A stretch of DNA of 64,000 bases, taken from contig NZ_SCMX01000018.1 in assembly GCF_005503625.1 (NCBI RefSeq), positions 36,225 to 100,224 of the forward strand, in the 5' to 3' direction. A program made the position numbers and the translations under genes. This DNA comes from Cupriavidus sp. 2SB (GTDB lineage: Bacteria > Pseudomonadota > Gammaproteobacteria > Burkholderiales > Burkholderiaceae). Within the stretch, counting starts at the first letter, position 1. Each line of letters begins with the position of its first letter. Under the pieces are notes generated by a model. It saw only the letters and a list, made by a program, of their open reading frames with translations, made no database searches and was not told where the DNA came from. This document shows, piece by piece, positions 17,059 to 25,822 of this stretch.

Positions 17059-17901
17059 TCACGAGATTTTGCGACCGAAATCCGGCGTACGGCGTTCCCG
17101 GAATGACGCCAGCCCTTCCCGTACATCGGCACCGCCAAACCCCAGCATCTCAAGCGCGAGCGAGGTGTCGAAGATAGGGCCGGCCTGACGGAGCCAGTTG
17201 TTGAGCGCGTACTTCGTCCATTGCATGGCGGATGGCGCGCCTGCGGCAAGCCGCATCGCCAAGGACATCGCCTTGTCCTGCAGCGCATCGTCCTCCACGG
17301 CCAGCGCAACCAGTCCGTGACGCTCGGCTTCTTCCCCGGACATCGGCTCGCACAACATCAGGTGGTACTTCGCCTTTGCCATACCGCACAATAGCGGCCA
17401 AAGAATCGCCGCATGGTCGCCGGCCGCCACACCCAATCGGGTATGCCCGTCAACGATCCGCGCACTTCTGGCCGCCACAGGAATATCCGCCAGGAGCGCG
17501 GCAACCAGTCCGGCGCCCACTGCCGCGCCCTGAATCGCAGACACAATGGGCTTCGAACAATTGATGATGTTGTAGACGAGATCCCGTGCCTCTCGCCAGA
17601 CCCGGACCCGCGCTTCGTGGGAATCGATCATCTCTTCGACTAGGCCGAAATCTCCGCCCGCCGAGAAGCTTTTTCCGGCTGCGCAAAGGAGGACGGCCCG
17701 CACCGAATCATCTCCATCGATATCGCGCCAAATACGCGCGATCTCGTCGTGCCCCTTAGCGTCTAGTGTGTTGAGTTGCTCGGGCCGATTGAGCATGATT
17801 CTCAGGACGCCATCCGCTGGGCGATCGATGTCCACTGTGGTGTACTGCTCGTAACGTTGGTCGGCTTCGATTTGGTTCATTTCGGTGTCTGGTGACTGCA
17901 T
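17059..17901 (-). CDS. Enoyl-CoA hydratase/isomerase family protein
   Basis: A 280-residue crotonase-fold protein. The first oxyanion loop is [10 protein letters not shown] and the second lies in [18 protein letters not shown]. The segment that normally carries a catalytic Glu reads [21 protein letters not shown], so that Glu is replaced by His, a variant shared by a set of crotonases with the same GHT/GD wording. The reaction may therefore be a hydration by the other Glu, an isomerisation or a C-C cleavage. ATG at 17901 is chosen; TTG at 17907 would overlap the SDR stop by 4 bp. It is tightly packed between SDR and CaiB genes. Confidence 0.88.
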   Translation of the reverse strand: MQSPDTEMNQIEADQRYEQYTTVDIDRPADGVLRIMLNRPEQLNTLDAKGHDEIARIWRDIDGDDSVRAVLLCAAGKSFSAGGDFGLVEEMIDSHEARVRVWREARDLVYNIINCSKPIVSAIQGAAVGAGLVAALLADIPVAARSARIVDGHTRLGVAAGDHAAILWPLLCGMAKAKYHLMLCEPMSGEEAERHGLVALAVEDDALQDKAMSLAMRLAAGAPSAMQWTKYALNNWLRQAGPIFDTSLALEMLGFGGADVREGLASFRERRTPDFGRKIS

Positions 17902-17903
17902 GG

Positions 17904-18689
17904 TCAAGCGATGGAGCGACGGGAACTGATTCCACCGTCGACGGTAACGATGGTGCCCGAGGTGTAGGCAGACCTATCTGATGCCAAATACACGAACAGA
18001 TCGGCCACCTCGGCCACGGTTGCTGCACGGCCAAGTGGATAGCCCGCCATCAGCTCTGCATAGCGCTCGGCATCACCTAGCGTGCTCGCTGCGCGCTTCC
18101 TGAGAACATTGGTGATGCGTGTCGTCTCGACCGGCCCCGGATTGACACCCAGGACACGGACCCCATCGCAGGCCAGGCTGGGGCCGCCGAGCGCGCGGGT
18201 AAAGGCCATCAATGCCGCATTACCCACTGAACCGGCGATGTAGTTGAAATCGAAATTCTCGCCACCGTTGCCGATGTTGTTGAGAATGACACCGCTGCCA
18301 CGCGCCTTCATCCTGGGATAAACCTGGCGGGTCAGATTGATGTACCCGAACACTTTCAGTTCCCAGCCTGCTCGCCAGGCCGCCTCGTCAACGTCCCAAA
18401 GGCTCCCGCCCGGTATGCTTCCGGCGTTGTTCACCAACACATCAACGTCGCCCGCGAACTCCGCGACACGTTCGATCGCACCGACTTGCGTCAGATCAAC
18501 CGGGAGCACTTCCACGGCGACTCCCTGCACAGCACGCAATTCCTCGGACAATGCGGCGAGCTTCTCCGTCGAACGCGCGACGAGCCTCAGATCGCAACCT
18601 TCGCTGCCAAACGCCCTCGCGAGTCCAGCTCCAATGCCTTGCGACGCGCCAGTGATCAGAACGGTGCGCCCCTTCAGACCAAGTTCCAT
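17904..18689 (-). CDS. Atypical short-chain dehydrogenase lacking the catalytic Lys
   Basis: A 261-residue SDR with a normal cofactor loop ([11 protein letters not shown]) and NNAG. At the active site the usual Y-x-x-x-K is replaced: the sequence is [12 protein letters not shown], where Tyr is kept but the Lys position is Ser. This is a recognisable SDR subgroup, not a sequencing slip, since the rest is intact. ATG at 18689 has GGAG six bases upstream. It lies 40 bp after the AMP-forming ligase and just before the ECH gene. Substrate and even dehydrogenase activity are uncertain. Confidence 0.88.
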   Translation of the reverse strand: MELGLKGRTVLITGASQGIGAGLARAFGSEGCDLRLVARSTEKLAALSEELRAVQGVAVEVLPVDLTQVGAIERVAEFAGDVDVLVNNAGSIPGGSLWDVDEAAWRAGWELKVFGYINLTRQVYPRMKARGSGVILNNIGNGGENFDFNYIAGSVGNAALMAFTRALGGPSLACDGVRVLGVNPGPVETTRITNVLRKRAASTLGDAERYAELMAGYPLGRAATVAEVADLFVYLASDRSAYTSGTIVTVDGGISSRRSIA

Positions 18690-18729
18690 GATCGTCTCCA
18701 CAATGGCGGCGTTAGCGCCGCTCGTGTAT

Positions 18730-20673
18730 TCAACGCGCTGCCGCGACGGCTTCAATCTCGGTCAACGCACTCGGGTTGTCGAGAGCCGAAAGGTCACCCG
18801 TCGGCTGGCCTGTATATACGCTGCGGATCACGCGCCGCATGATCTTCGAACTACGGGTCTTGGGTAGCTGCCGGACAACATGCACCTGTGCGGGCCGGAA
18901 TGGACGACCAAGACGGGCGTCGACATGGACGCCGATCTCCTTCGTCAGCGCCACTTCGTCCACCGTTGTCCCAGGCAAGAGCACCACAAACGCGACCAGC
19001 TTCTGCCCCTTGGCCGGGTCGTCGACGCCGATGGCCGCTGCTTCGGAAATGGTAGGAAGCTCCAACAGGATCTCCTCAATTTCCGCTGGACCCAGACGCT
19101 TGCCTGCGAGCTTGATGGTGTCGTCGGATCGCCCTAGCAGGAAGAAGGTTCCGTCCTCGCGCCGCATGGCGAGATCCCCATGCACCCATATCCCAGGAAT
19201 GGAACTCCAGTACGACTCGATATAGCGCGAATCATCCTCCCAGAATCCGTGCGTCATTCCGACAAACGGTGCGCGAATGGCGAGTTCTCCGATGACACCC
19301 GTGACGCCGTTACCGACAAGATCGACGACATCGGCCCAAACACCAGGAGAAATGGTGTTGAATCCGGATGGCGCGATGGGCTTCACGATCACGCTTGACA
19401 GCAACGCGCCGGATACTTCCGTGCCACCGGTGTAATTGATGACGGGTGCGCGAGCTTGTCCGAAGGTTTGTCCGAACCAACCGAAATGCTCCGGATCGAT
19501 GCCCTCACCCGCCGTGATCAGCAATCGTATGGATGAGGTGTCGCCTCGGGTGGCCGCTTCCGCATTGGAGGCCATGCCGCGGATCAGCGTGGGTGCCGAA
19601 CCAAAATGCGTGACGCGATGCCGTTCGACGAGCCGCGACATTCTCGACCAGTCGGGGTAGTCCGGAGCGCCGTCATAGCAAACCAGCGTCGCTCCGCGCA
19701 ACAAGGCGCTGGCCATCACCAGGGAACCCGCAATCCATCCCATGTCCGCGGGCCAGCAGAAGACGTCGCCTTCGCTGACGTCGAAATGCACTGCTGCATC
19801 GTGCGCAATCTTGAGCGGGAAGCCGCCATGCGTGTGAACTGCGCCCTTTGGCTTGCCCGTCGTGCCCGAGGTGTAGATCACCATGAAGGGATCATCCGGC
19901 GCCATCAACTCGGCATCGGTCCGCGGATCCGCATGGGATACCTCGGCCCAGTCGAGATTGACGCTGGCACAACTGGGCATGTCGCTTTGATGCTTCCAGA
20001 TGACGGTTTTTACCGACGGCAGACGTTCTAGGGCTTGCTCGACTAGTTTGGCCGTCCCGATTCGCTTACCGCGACGCTGGAATCCCGTCGAAGCGATGAG
20101 GGCCGTTGCTCCACACGCCGACAGACGCGACACGATGGCATCAACACCAAAACCGCTAAACAGCGGCACCACGATTGCACCAATCCAGGCCAGCGCAAGC
20201 AGTGTGGTCGTGGCTTCGATGCCGTTTTCCATGAGCAAGCCCACACGGTCGCCACGCTTGACGCCGCAGCTATTCAAGCCGCCGGAAAAGCTCCGGACAC
20301 GGTCAGCCAGTTCGGCGTATGTTGTGCGCTCCGTCGCTCCATCTTCACGCTCGGCAATCACGGCGACACGCGTCGCACCTTGCGCAGAGTCAGCCCAGCG
20401 CGTAACCGAATTCACCCAGTTCAGTTCGCCGCCGACGAACCATTTCGGGAACGGCTTCCCGGCCTGCGTATCGATAAAGGCCTCGTAATCTTTACCCCAC
20501 ACGATGCCGCAATAGCGCAGGACGGTTCGCCAGTAGCGGTCCGGCTGCTCGATGGACAATTCGAGCAACGCGTCATAACTGTCGACGCCCAACTGTCGCA
20601 TGAGGGTCGTCACGTTGGCCGACTCAATAACTTGTGGAGTCGGAATCCAAGTGCCTCGTTGAGTATCACTCAT
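18730..20673 (-). CDS. Acetoacetyl-CoA-synthetase-like AMP-forming ligase
   Basis: A 647-residue acyl-CoA synthetase of the acetyl/acetoacetyl-CoA synthetase branch. The N-terminal ACAS-N region (YWRTVLRYCGIVWGKDY) precedes the adenylation core with VIYTSGTTGKPKGAVHTHGG, FCWPADMGWIAGS and YTGGTEVSG, then the hinge region HGDLAMRREDG and the catalytic Lys in RSSKIMRRVIR. The typical acetoacetyl-CoA synthetase is similar in length. ATG at 20673 is preferred; the frame is open to 20817 without homology. It is the first gene of the six-gene leftward operon, divergent from the MHS transporter, with a paired 15-bp motif between them. Confidence 0.9.
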   Translation of the reverse strand: MSDTQRGTWIPTPQVIESANVTTLMRQLGVDSYDALLELSIEQPDRYWRTVLRYCGIVWGKDYEAFIDTQAGKPFPKWFVGGELNWVNSVTRWADSAQGATRVAVIAEREDGATERTTYAELADRVRSFSGGLNSCGVKRGDRVGLLMENGIEATTTLLALAWIGAIVVPLFSGFGVDAIVSRLSACGATALIASTGFQRRGKRIGTAKLVEQALERLPSVKTVIWKHQSDMPSCASVNLDWAEVSHADPRTDAELMAPDDPFMVIYTSGTTGKPKGAVHTHGGFPLKIAHDAAVHFDVSEGDVFCWPADMGWIAGSLVMASALLRGATLVCYDGAPDYPDWSRMSRLVERHRVTHFGSAPTLIRGMASNAEAATRGDTSSIRLLITAGEGIDPEHFGWFGQTFGQARAPVINYTGGTEVSGALLSSVIVKPIAPSGFNTISPGVWADVVDLVGNGVTGVIGELAIRAPFVGMTHGFWEDDSRYIESYWSSIPGIWVHGDLAMRREDGTFFLLGRSDDTIKLAGKRLGPAEIEEILLELPTISEAAAIGVDDPAKGQKLVAFVVLLPGTTVDEVALTKEIGVHVDARLGRPFRPAQVHVVRQLPKTRSSKIMRRVIRSVYTGQPTGDLSALDNPSALTEIEAVAAAR

Positions 20674-20844
20674 GGTGATTCCAGATAGATCTTGCCTCAA
20701 GAACCAGCAGACTCGTGGCGTCGAAAACACCCCGTTTGGCCCGCTGTGCATGAGCTTTGCCGCTGCGCAAACGCGCGGTGCGAAAGCTTCTGCAACTGAT
20801 CGTGATCGCCAGCCCATTCTTCGTCAACGCACGCGCAGTGATTG

Positions 20845-20859
20845 TTCCGTACTCTGGAA
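20845..20859 (+). promoter_or_regulatory. Left arm of IclR-type operator pair
   Basis: TTCCGTACTCTGGAA, itself an imperfect TTCC-N7-GGAA palindrome. The exact reverse complement occurs at 20909-20923. Centres are 64 bp apart, about six helical turns, so proteins bound at both would face the same side. A 13/15 match lies upstream of the IclR genes at 24487. TTCC/GGAA half-sites are common in IclR-family operators. Confidence 0.6.
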
Positions 20860-20908
20860 TTTCACCTCAGCTCGAACGCTACGGGTTGCGCACCACGTCA
20901 ACCAGCGT

Positions 20909-20923
20909 TTCCAGAGTACGGAA
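20909..20923 (-). promoter_or_regulatory. Right arm of IclR-type operator pair
   Basis: TTCCAGAGTACGGAA, the perfect reverse complement of 20845-20859. It lies 131 bp upstream of the MHS transporter start and 236 bp from the ligase start, so either or both divergent promoters could be controlled from it. Confidence 0.6.
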
Positions 20924-21054
20924 TCTTCAGCCCATCCGCATTGACGATCGCCCTGCGCGCGTCGCATCGTGAGTAAGCGGGCGAAGCAACGTTATGTCAG
21001 CCGCAAGTACACCGCCACAGAAGCGGACCACCTTCCCTGATCTGGAGACAAATC

Positions 21055-22722
21055 ATGAACAATCCCGTTGGGATAGAGACGCCACTGGACGGCGCGAACG
21101 ACGCTGCGGTGCCAATGGCACGCGCCATTTGGGCGGCGTCAATCGGCACGGCATTCGAGTGGTACGAATTCGCGTTATACGGATCGCTTGCCACGGTGCT
21201 TGCCGCGCGCTTTTTTTCGGGTGTGGACAGCACGACAGCCTTCGTGTTTGCGCTCCTGACATTTGCGATCGGGTTCATGACCCGCCCGCTCGGTGCCCTG
21301 ATCTTCGGGCGCATTGGAGACATGATCGGCCGCAAGCGCACGTTTTTGGTCACGATCTGCCTGATGGGCATCTCGACGATCGCCGTCGGATGTCTCCCGA
21401 CTTACCAGTCGATCGGTATCGCCGCACCGATCATCCTGATCATCCTCCGTATCGCTCAGGGCCTGGCAGCCGGTGGTGAATACACAGGAGCACTTACCTA
21501 CGTAGCGGAGTACTCTCCACCCGGCCGGCGCGGCCTCAACATGTCGTGGACGACCGCGGCCACCACAGCGGGTCTCCTGTTGTCGTTCTTGGTGATCTAT
21601 CTGTCCCGGGAGATTTCCGGCGACGGCTTTGATAGCTGGGGCTGGCGACTGCCGTTTCTAGTCTCCGCGCTGCTGCTCGCGATCTCGCTTGGCCTGCGAC
21701 TCAAGATGGACGAGTCACCCGCATTCCAGAAGCTGCGGCGTAAGAAGGCGCTTTCGAAGGCACCCGTTCGCGATGCATTCATGGACAGCAAAAACGTTGG
21801 TCGCATCTTTACGGCATTCGCCCTGTGCGCGGGTATGACGGCGATGTACTACATGGCCGCCCTCTACCCTACCTACTTCATGACGCAGACGCTTAAGGTG
21901 GACCCGAAGACCGTCAATACGATCGTGCTGGCCGCCACTGCGGCATCACTGCCGTTTTTCCCGATCGCCGGGTGGTTGTGCGATCGCATTGGCCGCAAGC
22001 CGGCATTGCTGATCGGATACGCAGCTACCGCCGCCCTGGTTTTCCCGGTGTTCCACGGCATTGAACAGTACGCCAATCCTGAACTGGCGGCAGCACGGGA
22101 GAAATCGCCGGTCGTGCTACAGACCGATATCTCGCAATGTTCGCTGATGTTCAACCCCGTCGGGAACCGTCGCTTCACGTCCCCATGTGATACGGCAAAG
22201 CAGGCGCTTGCAGCATTGGGCATCAGCTACCAAGTGATGGACCGGGGCGGTAGCCCAATGATTCGGGTAGGCAACGCAACGCTTGCAGCTTACGACGGGG
22301 CAGCATTGAGCGATGCCGGACTGAAGCAGCAAGCCACACGCTTCTCGGGCGAACTCAGAGAAATGCTCACGGCCCAAGGCTATCCGGCGCCGGGGACTTC
22401 GCGTCAATTAAACACGACCGTCATATTTCTTCTGCTTGTCGTGTTCCTCGCCTTCTCCGTGCTTACCGTCATGACTATCGGACCGGCGCTGGTCGAGATG
22501 TTCCCGACACGCATCCGCTATACCTCCATGTCCGTTCCATACAACCTGGCGACGGGCTGGGTAGGCGGTCTGCTCCCTACCGTGGTATTTGCCATCTCGT
22601 CGCAAACCGGCAATATCTTCTCCGGGCTGTGGTATCCAGTGGGTTGGTGTGGCTTGTCGCTCGTGGTATTGCTGATCTGGTTCCGTGAGACGCGCGACGT
22701 CGACATTATGGCGGACGGCTAA
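21055..22722 (+). CDS. MHS-family metabolite:H+ symporter
   Basis: A 555-residue MFS transporter of the metabolite:H+ symporter type. It starts with AIWAASIGTAFEWYEFALYG, the MHS hallmark in helix 1, and has RPLGALIFGRIGDMIGRKR in the 2-3 loop and RIAQGLAAGGEYTGA in helix 4. Between a mid-protein helix and the last four helices there is an extra hydrophilic segment of about 110 residues (roughly 335-448) with two Cys, probably extracytoplasmic; this lengthens the protein well beyond the usual 430-450. ATG at 21055 has TGGAGAC. Divergent from the ligase operon, it is the likely uptake system for that operon's acid. Its stop overlaps the stop of the convergent IclR gene. Confidence 0.92.
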   Translation: MNNPVGIETPLDGANDAAVPMARAIWAASIGTAFEWYEFALYGSLATVLAARFFSGVDSTTAFVFALLTFAIGFMTRPLGALIFGRIGDMIGRKRTFLVTICLMGISTIAVGCLPTYQSIGIAAPIILIILRIAQGLAAGGEYTGALTYVAEYSPPGRRGLNMSWTTAATTAGLLLSFLVIYLSREISGDGFDSWGWRLPFLVSALLLAISLGLRLKMDESPAFQKLRRKKALSKAPVRDAFMDSKNVGRIFTAFALCAGMTAMYYMAALYPTYFMTQTLKVDPKTVNTIVLAATAASLPFFPIAGWLCDRIGRKPALLIGYAATAALVFPVFHGIEQYANPELAAAREKSPVVLQTDISQCSLMFNPVGNRRFTSPCDTAKQALAALGISYQVMDRGGSPMIRVGNATLAAYDGAALSDAGLKQQATRFSGELREMLTAQGYPAPGTSRQLNTTVIFLLLVVFLAFSVLTVMTIGPALVEMFPTRIRYTSMSVPYNLATGWVGGLLPTVVFAISSQTGNIFSGLWYPVGWCGLSLVVLLIWFRETRDVDIMADG

Positions 22723-23531
22723 CCGCCGTCTGCACGGGGTGCGGGGACAACTCCCGCATCCTGGTCCGCCAGCGCGGTTTGAACCAGATCCCTCAGTGCC
22801 AGTAGCTCGGGCACAATCCGCGCTTTCGCCGCATCAAGCCGCGGCGCGAGTCCCACAGCACCGCAGCTTAATGCCATGGGGACGGCGCCGCGACCGATTG
22901 ACAGGGGCGTTGCGATGCCCACAGCATCCCGCTGGAACTCACCGACACATGTGCAGGTCAGGGAGGTGTCGAGATCCTCAAACGCATGGCGCGTGCCATA
23001 TTCGATTGCGTCGGCTTGCCGGGGATTCATAATCTTGAGGCGCTCCAGCTTGCTCTGCCTGTCTACCGGCGCCAAGGAGTACAGGTAGGCCCGCCCTACC
23101 GCCGTGAGGCCCATAGGCAAGAACGATCCAATGCCAAGGCGAAGCGTGGCAATACGCCTGGCGGGCGCGTAAGCCAAGTACACCATGTGCAAGTCGTCCG
23201 CCATCGCCAACGCAACGGAAACGTTGAGCCGGTCTGCGATACGCTGCATGAGGGGCATGGCGATTCCCAAGATCGGGCTGCTTTGTACGAAAGCATGGCC
23301 GACGCCCAGGCCGCGCGATCCGAGCTCGAACCCGCCACCGCCTGCGGCCCGCCGCAGAAACCCCAACTGGACCAGAGTGGTCGTCAGACGCGAGACTGTC
23401 GCTTTTGAGAGCCCCGTTCGTTTCACGATCTCCGTATTGGACAGCGCCCTTCGATCTGCCCGGAATGCCCCCAGGACGTCGAGGCCTCGCTGCAACGTTT
23501 GCGTGACCGCAAGATCGCTAGAGTCTTTCAT
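22719..23531 (-). CDS. IclR-family transcriptional regulator
   Basis: A 270-residue IclR protein: an N-terminal winged helix (QTLQRGLDVLGAF, LSNTEIVKRTGLSKATVSRLTTTL) and a GAF-like effector domain with the usual GLTAVGRAYLYS. Start ATG at 23531 overlaps the stop of the upstream IclR gene by 4 bp (ATGA), so the two are translationally coupled. Its 3' end overlaps the transporter stop by 4 bp. It probably senses the substrate or product of the adjacent ligase operon and binds the TTCCGTACT motif. Confidence 0.93.
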   Translation of the reverse strand: MKDSSDLAVTQTLQRGLDVLGAFRADRRALSNTEIVKRTGLSKATVSRLTTTLVQLGFLRRAAGGGGFELGSRGLGVGHAFVQSSPILGIAMPLMQRIADRLNVSVALAMADDLHMVYLAYAPARRIATLRLGIGSFLPMGLTAVGRAYLYSLAPVDRQSKLERLKIMNPRQADAIEYGTRHAFEDLDTSLTCTCVGEFQRDAVGIATPLSIGRGAVPMALSCGAVGLAPRLDAAKARIVPELLALRDLVQTALADQDAGVVPAPRADGG

Positions 23532-24391
23532 CCGACTATCCCCGAAGGCATGCTAGTGGCATGTACATTCTGCAAATGCATCGCGATACTGACCATTCGC
23601 GGGCCAATCTCACGATCGATGCGGGCTTTTGACATGCGACGCGCACGGCAGATGCACGCTAGCGCCAGTGGCGCGCTGCCCTCCAGTAGTACGGGTGCCG
23701 CCACGATGTGGAGTTCCGACTCCCATTCGCATGGCGCGCTGCAAAAGCCGTTATCGGCAATTTGCGCAATCGCCTCACCCATGCGCCTGCGCAAGCGCGA
23801 CCATTCGCGGGGATGTTTGCGCTGGATGTTCTCGAGGAGATAAAAGCGCTCGAGTTCGGGCAATGCACCCAGCATGGCCCATCCAGACACGGACGACGAG
23901 AACGGAAAGCGCTCGCCGGCACGAAAGTCGATTGCCATGTCGAAGCGACGCCCACGACATGCTTCGAGTACAAACAGATCCAGCCGATCTCGGATGCCCA
24001 ATGTCAGATAGGCATCGGCGTCGTCGGCCAATGTCTGCATCAGCGCCCGCGCGGCAAGGCGCACTTCGGACTGTGCGATCGCCGCGTAGCCCAAGGACAG
24101 GACCCTCGGCGCCAACGCGTATTTTCTCGAGCACGGGTCGTGCTGCAGGTAGCCCAGACTCGTCAGCGATTGGAGAATGCGCGAAACGCTGGCGCGCGGG
24201 ATGCCTGTCGACAGGGCGATATCGCCATTGCCGAGCCATTGATGCTCCGCTGTAAACGACTCCAGCACATATAGGCCTCGCGCGACGGGAGCGATGAGCC
24301 TACCGCCGTTGTTGCCCGTCTTTTTTACCGGGTGGCTTGGCTCCGCAGCCTTTAGCTGAGTCACTCCACCCGCGGCGATCACTGTGTTCAT
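23528..24391 (-). CDS. IclR-family transcriptional regulator (second)
   Basis: A 287-residue IclR protein. The winged helix covers VARGLYVLESF through IPRASVSRILQSLTSLGYL, preceded by a 40-residue polar N-terminal tail. The effector domain is complete, with FPFSSSVSGWAML. ATG at 24391 is chosen because a very strong AGGAGGAGAC site precedes it; a frame start at 24409 is unsupported. It is the first gene of the two-gene IclR operon. Two unlike IclR proteins made from one message raise the possibility of heteromers or of two effectors for one regulon. Confidence 0.92.
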   Translation of the reverse strand: MNTVIAAGGVTQLKAAEPSHPVKKTGNNGGRLIAPVARGLYVLESFTAEHQWLGNGDIALSTGIPRASVSRILQSLTSLGYLQHDPCSRKYALAPRVLSLGYAAIAQSEVRLAARALMQTLADDADAYLTLGIRDRLDLFVLEACRGRRFDMAIDFRAGERFPFSSSVSGWAMLGALPELERFYLLENIQRKHPREWSRLRRRMGEAIAQIADNGFCSAPCEWESELHIVAAPVLLEGSAPLALACICRARRMSKARIDREIGPRMVSIAMHLQNVHATSMPSGIVG

Positions 24392-24851
24392 GTCTCCTCC
24401 TGACCGCATGGGGTGGTCATGCTCGCCACCCTCTACTGGAACCTTACCGTGTGCGTCGTCTCAACCGGTGAGCACTGTTCCATCTGTTCCGTACTTTGGC
24501 ACAGAATGCGGCCGACGGCGTGGATACACAGTTTAAGTTCATCACGCGACACATTCTCGCGGAATGCCAATTCAGTGCCTATCGCTGACAGATCAAACCG
24601 TAGAATGCAGAAACGGAATTTCGGTTCAAAGTTGCAGAACGTTGAAGCCTGCTCGTGCTGAAATCATTCCCGCTGATGGGATGAGACGCCTTTAAGCTTT
24701 CGGCCGCGCACCTCGGCTCCAGCACCATATCTTCGGGAAGCGCGCAATGCCCGTGCAGCGCACAGTCTTTTCCGTCGCGGCACTTTATTTGTGCGGCCGG
24801 CGGAGGTAGAACCAGTGCCTCGTACTCGCAAAAGTCAACCGCGTTCTTGCT
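24392..24851. other. Gene-free region upstream of IclR pair and acyltransferase
   Basis: A 460-bp stretch between the leftward IclR operon and the rightward acyltransferase. It holds a third copy of the 15-bp motif (24487-24501). Short open frames here have no recognisable content or ribosome-binding sites. The acyltransferase leader is within it, but no promoter was recognised. Confidence 0.5.
24487..24501 (+). promoter_or_regulatory. Third copy of the IclR-type motif
   Basis: TTCCGTACTTTGGCA matches 20845-20859 at 13 of 15 positions and lies about 100 bp upstream of the first IclR start. This is the expected place for autoregulation. Confidence 0.5.
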
Positions 24852-25727
24852 TTGGCCTTCGATTCCAAAACTCGCTCCCATTGGCTGCCAATACTTTGCC
24901 GCGCCTTGGCAGTGTTACCCCTGCCCGTGTTGCACGCCATCGGACGTGCGCTAGGCCGCCTCGTCTACGCCCTGCCCGGCCGATATCGGCAGCGTCTCCA
25001 GGAAAATGCGGCGCAAGCCGGCTACCCGGAAGGGAGCTTCGCGCGGCGCTCGGCCGGAGAAGCCGGCGCCATGATTATGGAGACCTGTCGCATCTGGTTT
25101 CGTAATGACGACAGTATTACCCGCGTCATCTGCGACGACTGGGACGTGATTGATGCCGTCCGCGCCGAAGGTAAGGGCATCTTGTTCCTCACCCCACACT
25201 TGGGCAGCTTCGAAATCACGGCACGATACGTTGCCAAGCGGATGCCGCTTACAGTGATGTTCCGCACGCCTAAAAAAGAGTATCTGCGCGCGCTAATGGA
25301 CAACGCTCGCTCCACCTCCGATTTGACCGCCGTACCCGCCTCATCGCAAGGCGTGCGCGCCTTCATGCGGACGCTGCGTGACGGCGGTGCCATAGGTTTG
25401 CTGCCCGACCAGGCACCAAGCCTAGGGGAAGGCGTGTGGGCTCCATTCTTTGGCCGGCAGGCATTCACCATGACGCTGCCAGGAAAGCTGGCGGCACAGT
25501 TTAAGGTGGCTGTAATCCTCGCGTCGGGCGAGCGCCTGCCGCGCGGACGTGGATGGCGCCTGCACCTGATGCGGTTGCCCGTCGACATGCCGGACAATTC
25601 CGCAGCCCAAGCTGCTCTGCTCAACGACGCGATGGAAACGTTGATCCGCCGGTTTCCCGAACAATACCTTTGGAGCTATAACCGCTACAAGGTGCCTCCA
25701 GGCGCGCCACCGCGGCCAGTAGAATAA
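24852..25727 (+). CDS. LpxL/HtrB-type lysophospholipid (lipid A) acyltransferase
   Basis: A 291-residue membrane-associated acyltransferase. The N-terminal hydrophobic segment RALAVLPLPVLHAIGRALGRLVYALPGR is typical of late lipid A acyltransferases; the catalytic H-x4-E motif is HLGSFE in LTPHLGSFEITA, followed by MFRTPKKEYL and LLPDQAPSLGEGVWAPFFG. C-terminus WSYNRYKVPPG is the usual family ending. The frame starts with TTG at 24852; no ATG/GTG is in frame before the first helix and no clear ribosome-binding site exists, so the start may be weak. It is a single gene unconnected to its neighbours' pathways. Confidence 0.88.
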   Translation: MAFDSKTRSHWLPILCRALAVLPLPVLHAIGRALGRLVYALPGRYRQRLQENAAQAGYPEGSFARRSAGEAGAMIMETCRIWFRNDDSITRVICDDWDVIDAVRAEGKGILFLTPHLGSFEITARYVAKRMPLTVMFRTPKKEYLRALMDNARSTSDLTAVPASSQGVRAFMRTLRDGGAIGLLPDQAPSLGEGVWAPFFGRQAFTMTLPGKLAAQFKVAVILASGERLPRGRGWRLHLMRLPVDMPDNSAAQAALLNDAMETLIRRFPEQYLWSYNRYKVPPGAPPRPVE

Positions 25728-25822
25728 GTGAATGCCCCAGCGCACTGAGAGAATCGGCACTCCACCGACTCGCAGAGTCTTTATGGATTCAACCAGTCCC
25801 CTGAACTCTTTCCCGTAGCGCC

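Larger units (their letters stand above)
20674..21054. other. Divergent control region between ligase operon and MHS transporter
   Basis: This 381-bp gene-free stretch separates two divergent starts. It contains a perfect 15-bp inverted repeat (arms listed separately) spaced by 49 bp. No convincing -35/-10 pair or small gene was recognised; the ribosome-binding site of the transporter (CTGGAGAC) is at the right edge. Confidence 0.6.
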
